This document shows positions 16,681 through 25,443 of a DNA stretch of 64,000 nucleotides, one piece after another. The stretch covers positions 2,220,857 to 2,284,856 of the forward strand of contig NZ_CP126625.1 in assembly GCF_030219325.1 (NCBI RefSeq), written 5' to 3'. Below the pieces are notes generated by a model. The model was given only the letters and a program-made list of their open reading frames with translations. It did not search any database and was not told the DNA's origin. Every line of letters begins with the position of its first letter. The first letter of the stretch is position 1. The translations under genes and the position numbers were made by a program. The DNA is from Geothrix sp. (lineage in GTDB: Bacteria > Acidobacteriota > Holophagae > Holophagales > Holophagaceae).

Positions 16681-18453
16681 ATGGCTTTCGTGCAGAAATA
16701 CCTCGCCTGGGGGGCCGGCGTCCTGGCCCTCCTCATCGCGCTCGTCGTCGCCCTGCCCACCGGCAAGGCCCGCGGCTTTGACGTGGGCGGTTTCGGCAAC
16801 CTCCCCATCCTGGAAGGGGGGCGAGTCAAGCCCCTGGACTCCCTGGCCCGCAACTCCCTGCTCGTGATCCACAGCCGCCAGGGCTTCCGCCACGACGGCC
16901 GCATGGTGGGCCCGGACGAGTGGATCCTCGACGTGCTGTTCCGCCCCCAGGTGGCCGACCAGCAGGCGATCTTCGTCATCGATGATCCGGAAGTGATCAG
17001 CCTCATCGGCGCCAAGCAGACCAAGAACCGCAACTACTTCAGCTTCGCCGACCTCTCCTCGCACCTCGACGAAGTCCAGAAGCAGGCGGCCTCGGCGCAG
17101 CCCATCTCCGCCCAGAAGCGCACTCGGTTCCAGAGCGCCATCGTGAACCTCTTCGACCGCGTCTATCTCTACTACAAGCTGCGGAACACCCTGCAGCTGG
17201 CTGGCTCCCCCGGCCTGGGCTGGGAACTCCAGTCCCTCGGCACTCCCGAAGCGGCCCTGCGCCACCAGGACCTGACCCAGCTGGCCCACTTCCGCATGCT
17301 GCCACCCGCCACGGCGGCCAACCCGGACGCCTGGCAGAGCGTCGGCCAGGCCCTGAGCGCCGTGAATGCCGGCGCTGGCGTGCATCCCGCCCTGGTGCCC
17401 CTCGCCAAGATGAACGCCGCCTACGTGGCCGATGATGCGGCCAGCTTCAACGCCGCCCTCGCGGAGATGAACGGCGTGGTCACCACCCTGAAGCCGGACG
17501 CCCTTGGCCACGCCTCCAACGAGCTCCTCTTCAACCGGGCCCAGCCCTTCTTCGTGGGCTTGTCCATCTACTTCGCGGCGTTCATCGTGCTCTGCATCTC
17601 CTGGATCTACAAACCAGAGCTGCTGCGCCCCACGGCCTACGCCCTGCTCGTTTCCGCCGCCATCGTCCACACCATCGGACTGTTCGCCCGCATCATCCTG
17701 CAGGGCCGCCCCCCGGTCACGAACCTCTATTCCTCGGCCGTGTTCGTGGGCTGGGCCGCCGTGATCCTCGGCATCATCGTCGAGCGGATGTACCGCAAGG
17801 GCTTCGGCACCGCCGTGGCCGCCGTGGCCGGGTTCGCCACCCTGATCGTGGCCCAGAACCTGGGCGAGGGCGGGGACACCATGGAGATGATGCGCGCCGT
17901 GCTGGACTCCAACTTCTGGCTGGCCACCCACGTGACGACCATCACCATCGGCTATTCCGGCACTTTCCTGGCCGGGGCCATCGCCATCGCCTACGCCCTG
18001 AAGAAGCACATCGCCCCCAAGGTGGACGTGGAGACGGACAAGGCCCTGGCCGACATGGCCTACGGCATCATCTGCTTCGCCCTCTTCTTCAGCTTCGTGG
18101 GTACCGTGCTGGGCGGCATCTGGGCCGACCAGTCCTGGGGCCGCTTCTGGGGCTGGGATCCCAAGGAGAACGGTGCGCTGCTGATCGTGCTGTGGAACGC
18201 CATCATCCTCCACGCCCGCATGGCCGGCTACGTGCGCGAGCGCGGCATCATGGTGATGGCCATCTTCGGCAATGTCATCACGGCTGCCTCCTGGTTCGGC
18301 GTGAACCTCCTCGGTGTGGGTCTCCATGCCTACGGATTCACGGACAGCGGATTCATTTGGCTGGTGGGGTTCTGGGTCACTCAGTTGATCTTCATGGGCC
18401 TCTGCTACGCTCCGGCGCGGTTCTGGGCACAGAAACCACCCGCCAACGCCTGA
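16681..18453 (+). CDS. ccsA: CcsA/ResC-like haem lyase for cytochrome c maturation
   Basis: 590 aa. A single N-terminal helix is followed by an extracytoplasmic region of about 260 residues, then a multi-helix CcsA domain. That domain contains the haem-handling tryptophan motif WGRFWGWDPKENGALLIVLW and His-bearing loops (WLATHVTTITIGYSG). It should ligate haem to apocytochromes on the periplasmic face together with the ResB-like protein. It is longer than minimal CcsA (about 320 aa), resembling the epsilon/deltaproteobacterial and Bacteroidetes variants with extra soluble segments. A clear terminator follows at 18500. Confidence 0.88.
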   Translation: MAFVQKYLAWGAGVLALLIALVVALPTGKARGFDVGGFGNLPILEGGRVKPLDSLARNSLLVIHSRQGFRHDGRMVGPDEWILDVLFRPQVADQQAIFVIDDPEVISLIGAKQTKNRNYFSFADLSSHLDEVQKQAASAQPISAQKRTRFQSAIVNLFDRVYLYYKLRNTLQLAGSPGLGWELQSLGTPEAALRHQDLTQLAHFRMLPPATAANPDAWQSVGQALSAVNAGAGVHPALVPLAKMNAAYVADDAASFNAALAEMNGVVTTLKPDALGHASNELLFNRAQPFFVGLSIYFAAFIVLCISWIYKPELLRPTAYALLVSAAIVHTIGLFARIILQGRPPVTNLYSSAVFVGWAAVILGIIVERMYRKGFGTAVAAVAGFATLIVAQNLGEGGDTMEMMRAVLDSNFWLATHVTTITIGYSGTFLAGAIAIAYALKKHIAPKVDVETDKALADMAYGIICFALFFSFVGTVLGGIWADQSWGRFWGWDPKENGALLIVLWNAIILHARMAGYVRERGIMVMAIFGNVITAASWFGVNLLGVGLHAYGFTDSGFIWLVGFWVTQLIFMGLCYAPARFWAQKPPANA

Positions 18454-18499
18454 TTGTTCCCCGGGGCCCGTGCGGCGCAGGCACTCCCGGAACTCCGCA

Positions 18500-18530
18500 A
18501 AGAAGCCCGGCACAGCCGGGCTTCTTCTTT
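18500..18530 (+). terminator. Rho-independent terminator after ccsA
   Basis: A perfect 12-bp stem (AAGAAGCCCGGC and its complement) with a 3-nt loop, followed by CTTT. It ends the plus-strand operon and lies just past the convergent gene end at 18554. Confidence 0.85.
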
Positions 18531-18553
18531 GTGGCCTGGACCGGCAATCCAGG

Positions 18554-19060
18554 TCACTTCACCTTGCGGGTGGTGGCTTCAATGTAGGTGGCGAAGGCTT
18601 CGGGCTTCCCGGGAGGGGCGATCTCGAAGCGCAGGGTGACGAGACTGTCGGACGTCTTCAGGTAGGTCAGCCGGAACCGTGGTCCCGGGGTGGGCTCGCT
18701 GGTGAAGGCGACGCCCTCGGGCCGGGGCGTGACCAGGTAGTGGATGACGTGTCCCTCGTTGTCCAGGTAGAAGGCCTTGAGCTGGCCACCCTCCTCGAAC
18801 ACGGTCATCAGGTCCTCGTGGCGGGAGGCCGGGCGCCCATTGGCCGCGGCCACGTCGGCCACGTTGCGGCGCACGAGCACCTTGCCATCCAGCTCGAAGC
18901 GGTACGAGGCTCCGCCGCTGGAGGCGCCAGGCTTGCCCCCGCCCTCCCCGATCCACTCGCCCACCAGGAAACGGACGGGGGCGAAGGGATCGGCGGCGGG
19001 CGCCGGGGTCTGCGCTCCCAGGGAGGCGATGATCGCCAGGGGCAGGAAGACAGATCGCAT
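18554..19060 (-). CDS. Secreted DUF1579-like protein
   Basis: 168 aa with a short signal peptide (MRSVFLPLAIIASLGAQTPA) and a motif FLVGEWIGEG near residue 33 typical of DUF1579-type beta-barrel proteins. YRFELDGKVLVRR and LVTLRFEIAPPG complete a lipocalin-like strand pattern. The role is unknown; small-molecule binding in the periplasm is plausible. GGAGG precedes the ATG, and the gene starts 14 nt after the flavin oxidase stop, so it is probably cotranscribed with murD and the oxidase. Confidence 0.6.
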   Translation of the reverse strand: MRSVFLPLAIIASLGAQTPAPAADPFAPVRFLVGEWIGEGGGKPGASSGGASYRFELDGKVLVRRNVADVAAANGRPASRHEDLMTVFEEGGQLKAFYLDNEGHVIHYLVTPRPEGVAFTSEPTPGPRFRLTYLKTSDSLVTLRFEIAPPGKPEAFATYIEATTRKVK

Positions 19061-19074
19061 GGTGGTGCCTCCGC

Positions 19075-20487
19075 TCAGTCGAGCCTGGTGGTTCCCAGGA
19101 TGCCGTCGGCATCCAGGTGGCCCTTCAGCATCCCGCTGAGGGTCCGGATGACGGCGGGGGTGTAGGCCGCGTAGAACCGCTGGTTGTGGGGGCCCACGCC
19201 ATGCTCGGCGCTGTAGCTCCCCTCGAAGCCCTTCACGGCCAGATCGTAGATCCGGGCCTGCAGTTCGGGCACCAGATCAGCGGCAGGCCGGGGCGCAGCA
19301 GCCTCGTCCCACACCAGGTTCAGGTGGGTCCCCCCGTCGCCCCAGTGCCCGAAATCGCAGCAGCGAATGAAGGGATACGCTTCCGCCAGCACGGCACGGG
19401 CGGTCTGGGTAAAGGCGGCCATGCAGCTGCGCGGCACGCTGATGTCGAAGGCCAGGACCTTGCCTTCCTGGCGCAGGCTCTCGCTCACGTGGTGCCGGAT
19501 GGCCCAGAGATCCTCGGCGCGGCCCATGAAGACGTCCGTGATCCCATCTCCCGCTTCGGTCTCGAGGAAGGCACCCAGCCGCTCCTCCAGCAGGCCCGGC
19601 AGGTCCAGGGCGGCGGGCGGCAGGGTGGAGGCCAGCTCCACCAGGGCCGTGTAGGCCGGGGGCTGGGCGGCCCCGTAGGGATTCCTCACGCCGGCGTGGT
19701 GGACGAAGACCGGCGCCAGGGCCTCGGCGCTGATGACCTCGAAGGCCGTGAAGACATCGGCCAGGTCCTGCTCCAGCGCCCTCAGCAGGAGCAGCGCCGC
19801 CTCGCCGGAGGCGCAGCCCACCAGGGCCGTGGCCTGCTGGCCCGGCACTGGCACCACCTGCAGCACCGCTCCCGTGATGACGCCGAACACGCCGCTGGTG
19901 CCCACGAACAGCTGCTTCGCGTCCAGGCCCGTGTTGTTCTTCCGCAGCTGGTTCATGGCCTCGACCACGGTGCCGTCGGCCAGCACCACTTCGACCCCCA
20001 GCAGGTTGTGGCGCACGTCGCCATAGCGCAGCAGCCGCGTGCCGCCGGTGTTGGTGGCGATCATCCCGCCGATGGAGGGATCGGCGCCGAGGTCGATGGG
20101 GAACATCAGGCCATGGGCCAGGAGCGCTTCGTTCAGCGTGCTCAGCAGCACGCCGCCATCCACCCGGGCGGTGCGGTTGACGGGATCGATCTCCAGGCGC
20201 CGGTTCAGGCGCTCCAGGCTCAGGACGGCCATGCGGCCGCTGGCGTCCGGCGTGGAGGCGCCCACCAGGCCGGTGTTGGCACCCTGGGGGATGACCCGGA
20301 TCCCGGCCGCGTGGCAGGCCTTCAGGACCTCCGCCACCTGGGCGGTGGTGCCCGGCCGCACTGCGAGCAGGGCCTTCCCCTTGCCGTAGCGCCAGCCCTC
20401 CTCATAGCGGACCAGGTCCTCCGGCTCCGTCAGCACCGCGTCCGCGCCCAGCAGGTTCCGCAGGTCATGGATCAGGGCCTCGCTCAT
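19075..20487 (-). CDS. FAD-linked oxidase, GlcD/D-2-hydroxyacid dehydrogenase type
   Basis: 470 aa. The N-terminal FAD-binding 4 domain has VIPQGANTGLVGAS and DPSIGGMIATNTGGTRLLRYG. The C-terminal domain has CCDFGHWGDGGTHLNLVWD and SAEHGVG, the metal/substrate residues of the D-lactate, glycolate and D-2-hydroxyglutarate dehydrogenase family. It oxidises a D-2-hydroxyacid to the 2-oxoacid and passes electrons to an acceptor; the exact substrate cannot be read from sequence. The start overlaps the murD stop by ATGA. Confidence 0.85.
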   Translation of the reverse strand: MSEALIHDLRNLLGADAVLTEPEDLVRYEEGWRYGKGKALLAVRPGTTAQVAEVLKACHAAGIRVIPQGANTGLVGASTPDASGRMAVLSLERLNRRLEIDPVNRTARVDGGVLLSTLNEALLAHGLMFPIDLGADPSIGGMIATNTGGTRLLRYGDVRHNLLGVEVVLADGTVVEAMNQLRKNNTGLDAKQLFVGTSGVFGVITGAVLQVVPVPGQQATALVGCASGEAALLLLRALEQDLADVFTAFEVISAEALAPVFVHHAGVRNPYGAAQPPAYTALVELASTLPPAALDLPGLLEERLGAFLETEAGDGITDVFMGRAEDLWAIRHHVSESLRQEGKVLAFDISVPRSCMAAFTQTARAVLAEAYPFIRCCDFGHWGDGGTHLNLVWDEAAAPRPAADLVPELQARIYDLAVKGFEGSYSAEHGVGPHNQRFYAAYTPAVIRTLSGMLKGHLDADGILGTTRLD

Positions 20488-21812
20488 GACCGGCTCCAGG
20501 TCTGCACCAAGGCCTCGAAACGGTCCCCCCGCTGCTCGAAGTTGTCGAACTGGTCGAAGCTCGCACAGGCGGGACTGAGTAGTACCTGGTCGCCCGCCTG
20601 GGCCAGGGACAGCGCGGCGGCCACGGCCGCATCGAAGCCGGGGATCAGTTCGTGCGGCAGGTCGCCGAGGTCCCGCACGAGCTGGGGAATGGCCTCGCCC
20701 AGAAAGACCAGCCGCCGCAGCTTGCCCGCCAGGGCCTCGCGCAGCGGCTCGTAGCTGGCCCCCTTGTCGGTGCCCCCGAGCAGCAGGACCAGGGGCCCGG
20801 GGAGGGCGCGGATCGCCGTCAGCGTGGCATCCACGTTGGTGCCCTTGGAGTCGTTGTAGGCCTTCACGCCGCCCCGCTCGCCACAGAAGGCGATGCGGTG
20901 CGCGAGACCGGGATAGGTGCGCAGGCCCTCGCGGAGGGCGGCGATGGCGGCCCCGCCATGGGCGGCCAGGAGGCAGGCGGCCAGGGCGTTCTCCACGTTG
21001 TGCTCACCGGGGATCCGCAGCTCGGAGCGGTGCAGCAGGGGCTCGCCCAGCAGCGTCATGGCGCCGGAGGCGTCGCACCAGGCCTCGCACCCGGACCAGC
21101 CGAACCGCGCTGCTCGTCCGCTCCCCGGGGCATCCTGCCACCACTCCGGGTGGGCCGCGGGCACCACGCGCAGGTCCTCGGCCGTCTGGCCTTCGAAGAT
21201 CCGCAGCTTGGTGCGCCGGTAGGTCTCCATGTCGCCGTGCCGCGCCAGGTGGTCGGGCGTGAGGTTCAGGAAGGCCGCGCCTTCGGCGTGAAAGGCCAGC
21301 GTCGACTCGAGCTGGTAGCTGCTCAGCTCGATCACGAACACCGAACCCGGTTCCGCCGACTCGACGGCCTCGATCACGGGCGTGCCCAGGTTGCCGCAGG
21401 CGATGGCGGGAAGGCCCGAGGCCCGCAGCAGGTGGGCGGTGAGGTCGGTGGTGGTGCTCTTGCCGTTGGTGCCCGTCACCGCCAGCACCTTGCTGCCGTC
21501 CCCGCGTTCGCGGATCAGGCGGTGGGCCAGCTCCACCTCGCCGATCACCGCGATGCCGCGCCCCAGGGCCTCGGCCACGAAGGGCGCGGTGCGGGGGATG
21601 CCGGGGCTGATGACGAGCTCGCCGCAACCCTCCAGCAGGGCCAACGGATGGTCGCCCCAGACGCCGGGAATGCCCGCGTGCGCAAGGTCCAGTTCCAGCG
21701 CCGGGTCAGGCTCGGGGCGGCTGTCCGTCAGGACCACGGGGCGGCCCTGCACCGCGAGGAAGCGCGCCGCCGCCAGCCCTGACCGTCCTGCTCCCATGAC
21801 CACGGTGCGCAT
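20484..21812 (-). CDS. murD: UDP-N-acetylmuramoylalanine--D-glutamate ligase
   Basis: 442 aa Mur ligase adding D-Glu to UDP-MurNAc-L-Ala in the cytoplasm. An N-terminal Rossmann-like domain (GAGRSGLAAARFL) is followed by the ATP loop AVTGTNGKSTTTDLTAHLL near residue 115, the Mur central motif with HLARHGDMETY, and ligase-domain motifs NDSKGTNVDATLTAIRAL and LSPACASFDQFDNFEQRG. GGAGGGGGAGG lies upstream of the ATG. The gene is separated from mraY by an opposing EAL gene and an inverted-repeat element, so it needs its own promoter, and none of the usual downstream genes (ftsW, murG) follow. Confidence 0.95.
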   Translation of the reverse strand: MRTVVMGAGRSGLAAARFLAVQGRPVVLTDSRPEPDPALELDLAHAGIPGVWGDHPLALLEGCGELVISPGIPRTAPFVAEALGRGIAVIGEVELAHRLIRERGDGSKVLAVTGTNGKSTTTDLTAHLLRASGLPAIACGNLGTPVIEAVESAEPGSVFVIELSSYQLESTLAFHAEGAAFLNLTPDHLARHGDMETYRRTKLRIFEGQTAEDLRVVPAAHPEWWQDAPGSGRAARFGWSGCEAWCDASGAMTLLGEPLLHRSELRIPGEHNVENALAACLLAAHGGAAIAALREGLRTYPGLAHRIAFCGERGGVKAYNDSKGTNVDATLTAIRALPGPLVLLLGGTDKGASYEPLREALAGKLRRLVFLGEAIPQLVRDLGDLPHELIPGFDAAVAAALSLAQAGDQVLLSPACASFDQFDNFEQRGDRFEALVQTWSRS

Positions 21813-21830
21813 GCCGCCTCCCCCTCCAGA

Positions 21831-22137
21831 CTAGGAGCCTGTCCCAGTATTCGAAAGCCCCGCGATGGTCCCAGGCGGGATGCACCGCAAGGAAGGGCCC
21901 GCAGGGCGATGTGGTGGCATCGTTCAAGGGACCTGACGCCGCGGGGCGCCCGCCTGGGGCCATCCCGAAGGGCGTGCGGCGGCGCGCGTCGCGATGCGGC
22001 GTCAGGCTCGGATCGCGTAGTGCCCGCTACGCGATCCTCGCCTTCCTGGCCTCGCTCGCGCGGCGCCGCACGCGCGGGGCACTCCAATTACTGGGACAGG
22101 CTCCTAGGAGCCTGTCCCAGTATTCGAAAGCCCCGCG
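21831..22137. repeat. MITE-like inverted-repeat element with a second partial copy
   Basis: A unit of about 277 bp (21831-22107) is bounded by inverted ends beginning AGGAGCCTGTCCCAGTA. The right end carries the same 17 bp inverted, then GCCCCGCG after a short variable spacer at both ends. Immediately after it, 22104-22137 repeats the first 34 bp of the element in direct orientation, creating a perfect 34-bp palindrome at 22089-22122. Inside, 22010-22037 is an 11-bp stem with a 6-nt loop (arm GGATCGCGTAG). There is no transposase. The element fills the gap between murD and the EAL gene, so it must contain or adjoin the murD promoter. Confidence 0.7.
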
Positions 22138-22238
22138 TCGGACCCTGTCCGCACAATTGGAATGCCCGACCGGCCACGACAGCCCCGGCCGCCCGCGCTA
22201 CACTGAGGCCAGGACGCTGGGTCGGAGGCGAAGTGAAC

Positions 22239-23006
22239 ATGCCGAAGGGCATCCTGGAAAGCATGCTGAAGGGCGAAGGCGTCATCGAGCCCCACGTACA
22301 GCCCATGTACCGCCTCAACGACAACCGCCTCATGGCGCATGAATACCTCGCCCGGCATCTGGATGAGGCGGGCGTCGCCCATCCGGTGGGGCCCCTCCTG
22401 CAGGATCCCTCGCTGCGCCTGGAGGATCGCCTCGTCCTCGACCTGCGCTTCCTCGAGTCCACCTTCCAGACCCTGGCCCGCACCGGCGACGACAGCCACC
22501 TGCACTTCGTGAACCTGGAGCCCGTCAGCCTCGAAGCGCCGGGCTTCTGGGACTGCCTGCCGCGCTGGATGGAGGCCCTGCCCTTCGACCCCGGCTGCGT
22601 GGTGATGGAGTTCACTGAATCCCAGGGCGTGCACGACCTCCAGGTCCTGCAGGGCTACGCCAACCGGCTGCGCGACCTCGGCCTGCGGGTGGCGGTGGAC
22701 GACCTGGGTGCGGGCGTTGCCAGCCTCACGCACATGGCGCGGCTGGCCCCGGACTTCATCAAGGCGGATCGCAGCCTGGTGGAGCAGGTCCATCGCCGCC
22801 CCTACCAGGCAGCCCTGCTGAATGCGCTCTCCCACTTCGCCCAGCGCATGCGCATCGGGTTCATCGCCGAGGGCATCGAGACGCTGGAGGAGTTGCAGGC
22901 CGTCATGGATGCGGACGTGCCCTGGGGGCAGGGCTACATCCTGGGCCAGCCCTGGCCCACGCGGCCCCGGCCGATCATCGCCCCTAGCGCAGCTTCAGGG
23001 AGCTGA
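22239..23006 (+). CDS. Stand-alone EAL-domain protein (c-di-GMP phosphodiesterase)
   Basis: 255 aa consisting of one EAL domain. Residues for Mg2+ and c-di-GMP are mostly kept: EYL in place of EAL (MAHEYLARH), FVNLEP, VMEFTES, VAVDDLGAG, FIKADRSLV, FIAEGIETLEEL and GQGYILGQPWP. It should hydrolyse c-di-GMP to pGpG in the cytoplasm, although the loop variants mean activity is unproven. GTG 22233, 4 nt after GGAGG, is an equally possible start. The gene faces the mur cluster, and its 3' end overlaps the mraY stop by 23 bp convergently. Confidence 0.82.
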   Translation: MPKGILESMLKGEGVIEPHVQPMYRLNDNRLMAHEYLARHLDEAGVAHPVGPLLQDPSLRLEDRLVLDLRFLESTFQTLARTGDDSHLHFVNLEPVSLEAPGFWDCLPRWMEALPFDPGCVVMEFTESQGVHDLQVLQGYANRLRDLGLRVAVDDLGAGVASLTHMARLAPDFIKADRSLVEQVHRRPYQAALLNALSHFAQRMRIGFIAEGIETLEELQAVMDADVPWGQGYILGQPWPTRPRPIIAPSAASGS

Positions 23007-24072
23007 GCGCCAGGATCGAGCAGACGATGGCGGTGATCCACATGCGGATGACGACCTTTGTCTCCTGCAGCCCGCCCAGCTCGAGGTGGTGGTGGAAGGG
23101 CGCCATGCGGAAGATGCGCTTCCCCCCGCGCAGCTTGAAGCTGCCCACCTGCAGGATCACGCTGACCGCCTCCAGCACGAAGAGCCCGCCTGCGATGACC
23201 AGCAGCACCTCCTGCTTGATGACCACGGCCACCGTGCCCAGCGCGCCGCCCAACCCCAGGGAGCCTGTGTCGCCCATGAAGACCTCGGCCGGATGGGCGT
23301 TGAACCACAGGAAGCCCAGGCAGGCCCCCGCCATGGCCCCCATGAACACCGAGAGCTCCGCGCCGCCGGGGACGTAGGGCACCACCAGGTAGCCCGCAAT
23401 CTTCGCGTGGCCCACCACGTAGGCCAGGATGGCGTAGGTGAGCGACACGATCAGCGTGCCGCCGATGGCGAGCCCGTCCAGACCGTCCGTGAGGTTCACC
23501 GCGTTGCTGGTGCCCACCATCACCAACCAGATCCAGGGGATGAGGAACATCCCGACGTCGGGCCGGAAGTTCTTGAAGAAGGGCACCGAGAGCTTGCTGG
23601 TGGCCGCGCCCCGCAGGCCGAAGTGCAGGATGAGCCAGGCCACCAGCAGGGAGATGGCCGTCAGCAGCGCCATCTTCTGCCAGCTGCTGAGACCCAGGTT
23701 CTGCTTCTTGAGGAGCTTCTGCGCGTCGTCGAAGGCGCCCACGACGCCAAAGCCCAGCAGGGCGATCAGCACCACCCAGATGGCGCCGCTCTTGAGGTCG
23801 CACCAGAGCAGGGTCGAGACCGTGATCACCAGCAGGATCAGGATGCCGCCCATGGTGGGCGTCCCGGCCTTCTTCTGGTGGTTCTCGGGGCCCACGTCAC
23901 GGATGTGCTGGCCCATCTTCAGGGCCGTCAGCGTGCGGATCACCCAGGGGCCCAGCAGCAGGCTCAGCACCATGGCCGTGGCCGCGGCCATGGCCGTGCG
24001 GAAGGTGACGTAGCGGAAGACCGAGAAGCCCGGCACCACGTCGCGGAAGGGATAGAGGAGCCAAGGCAGCAT
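22984..24072 (-). CDS. mraY: Phospho-N-acetylmuramoyl-pentapeptide transferase
   Basis: 362 aa with about ten membrane helices. It transfers phospho-MurNAc-pentapeptide to undecaprenyl phosphate, forming lipid I. Conserved motifs are visible: KKAGTPTMGG, GAFDDAQK, NAVNLTDGLDGLA with the catalytic acidic residues, FMGDTGSLGLGG, and the family's MAPFHHHLE. It starts 21 nt after the murF stop and is the last cluster gene before the interruption by the EAL gene. Confidence 0.96.
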   Translation of the reverse strand: MLPWLLYPFRDVVPGFSVFRYVTFRTAMAAATAMVLSLLLGPWVIRTLTALKMGQHIRDVGPENHQKKAGTPTMGGILILLVITVSTLLWCDLKSGAIWVVLIALLGFGVVGAFDDAQKLLKKQNLGLSSWQKMALLTAISLLVAWLILHFGLRGAATSKLSVPFFKNFRPDVGMFLIPWIWLVMVGTSNAVNLTDGLDGLAIGGTLIVSLTYAILAYVVGHAKIAGYLVVPYVPGGAELSVFMGAMAGACLGFLWFNAHPAEVFMGDTGSLGLGGALGTVAVVIKQEVLLVIAGGLFVLEAVSVILQVGSFKLRGGKRIFRMAPFHHHLELGGLQETKVVIRMWITAIVCSILALSSLKLR

Positions 24073-24093
24073 GAACGGTCCGGAGTCAGCGGG

Positions 24094-25443
24094 TCAGTGG
24101 GCGAGGAGCCAGTCCACGGCGCGTTCCGCGCGCCAGAACCGGCTGCCCTTCACCAGGATACGGGCTCCGGAGGGAATTGCGGAGAGTCCCGCTGCGGCAT
24201 CGCGCAGGGACTCGAAATCCGGGAAGGCCCGGGCTCCGGCACCGAACCCCCCGGCGTAGTCGCCGGCGTGGTCCCCGTAGGCCCACAGGCCCGTGATGCC
24301 CAGGTCCCGGAGCGCCCTACCGGTCTCCTGGTGGATCTTCGGGGCGTCGGGCCCCAGCTCCCGCATGGAACCCAGCACCGCCACGGCCTCTCCGCCCGGC
24401 AGCTGCAGCAAGGCACGGGCGCAGGCCAGGATGGAATCGGAGCTGGCGTTGTAGGTCTCATCCAGCAGGCAGCCGCCTCCGGCCAGAGCGTGGAGACGCC
24501 CCCGGCCGGGCTCCGGAGTGACCCTGCCAAGGCCCTCAGCCACCTTCTCCGCGTCGTGTCCGAGCCGGATGGCCAAGGTGGTGGCCAGGGCCGCGTTCCG
24601 GATCTGGTGCTCGCCGGGCAGCTGCAGGCGGATGGGGATGCTGCCGTCCGGGGTGCGAAGCCGGAAGGCCCCGCCCGCGGCACCGAGGGATTCCACGCCT
24701 TCCCAGCCGAAGGCTTCGCCCTCGCCCACGGCCAGGGCCTCGGCATGCTGGGCCCAGGGCTGGGCGGCGATCCAGCGGCACCAGGGGTCCGAGGCCAGGT
24801 GCACCCAGAGCCCGCCGCGGTTCAGGCCCGCCACCAGCTCGCCCTTGGCCTCGGCGATGCCCTGCTGGCCCTTGGGGAAATTCTCGATGTGGGCGGTGCC
24901 CACCAGGGTGATGAGGCCCGCGTCCAGCGGCGCGATCCCGGTGAGCTGCCGGATTTCGCCGGGCGTGCTCATGCCCAGCTCGAGCACCGCCGAAGCCAGC
25001 CCCTCCGGGAGCGTGGCCAGGGCCTCGGGCAGGCCCAGGGTGTTGTTGCGGTTGCCCGGGGTCTTCCAGGCCCCCAGGGCCGCGGCGAGCAGCTCCTTCG
25101 TGCTGGTCTTGCCGACGCTGCCCGTGATACCACAGACCTGCTTCGGACGCACCGCCGCCAACCGTGCCTGGCCCCATGTCTGGAGGGCCACCAAGGTATC
25201 GGGGACCACCAGCTGGGGGCAGTCGGCGGGCAGGGGATGATCGACCAGGAGGGCGGCTGCGCCCTTCTCCACGGCCTGGGCGGCGAAGTCGTGGCCATCC
25301 CGCTCGGCGCGGAGGGCCACGAAGCAGGTGCCGGGCTGGAGGGTCCGCGTATCGAGGGAGAGGGATGACGGCACCACGGAGCCATCGCCGAGAATCTCCC
25401 CGCCCACCTGGGAGGCCGCCTGGAAGAGGGACCAGAGGCTCAC
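24094..25443 (-). CDS. murF: UDP-MurNAc-tripeptide--D-alanyl-D-alanine ligase
   Basis: 449 aa Mur ligase joining D-Ala-D-Ala to the UDP-MurNAc-tripeptide. The ATP loop is GITGSVGKTSTKELLAAAL near residue 110. NRNNTLGLPEAL follows, then the central E-L-G-M-S-T-P-G-E motif, and the ligase-domain DETYNASSDSILACARAL. The start is GTG 25443 with GGAGGT 5 nt upstream. That start region is duplicated about 206 bp further upstream (see the repeat at 25437-25698). Confidence 0.95.
   Translation of the reverse strand: MSLWSLFQAASQVGGEILGDGSVVPSSLSLDTRTLQPGTCFVALRAERDGHDFAAQAVEKGAAALLVDHPLPADCPQLVVPDTLVALQTWGQARLAAVRPKQVCGITGSVGKTSTKELLAAALGAWKTPGNRNNTLGLPEALATLPEGLASAVLELGMSTPGEIRQLTGIAPLDAGLITLVGTAHIENFPKGQQGIAEAKGELVAGLNRGGLWVHLASDPWCRWIAAQPWAQHAEALAVGEGEAFGWEGVESLGAAGGAFRLRTPDGSIPIRLQLPGEHQIRNAALATTLAIRLGHDAEKVAEGLGRVTPEPGRGRLHALAGGGCLLDETYNASSDSILACARALLQLPGGEAVAVLGSMRELGPDAPKIHQETGRALRDLGITGLWAYGDHAGDYAGGFGAGARAFPDFESLRDAAAGLSAIPSGARILVKGSRFWRAERAVDWLLAH

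Noticed and set aside
22822-25368. An 848-codon open frame opposite mraY and murF
   Set aside because: Shadow of two well-recognised Mur-pathway genes; low-complexity translation without homology signals.
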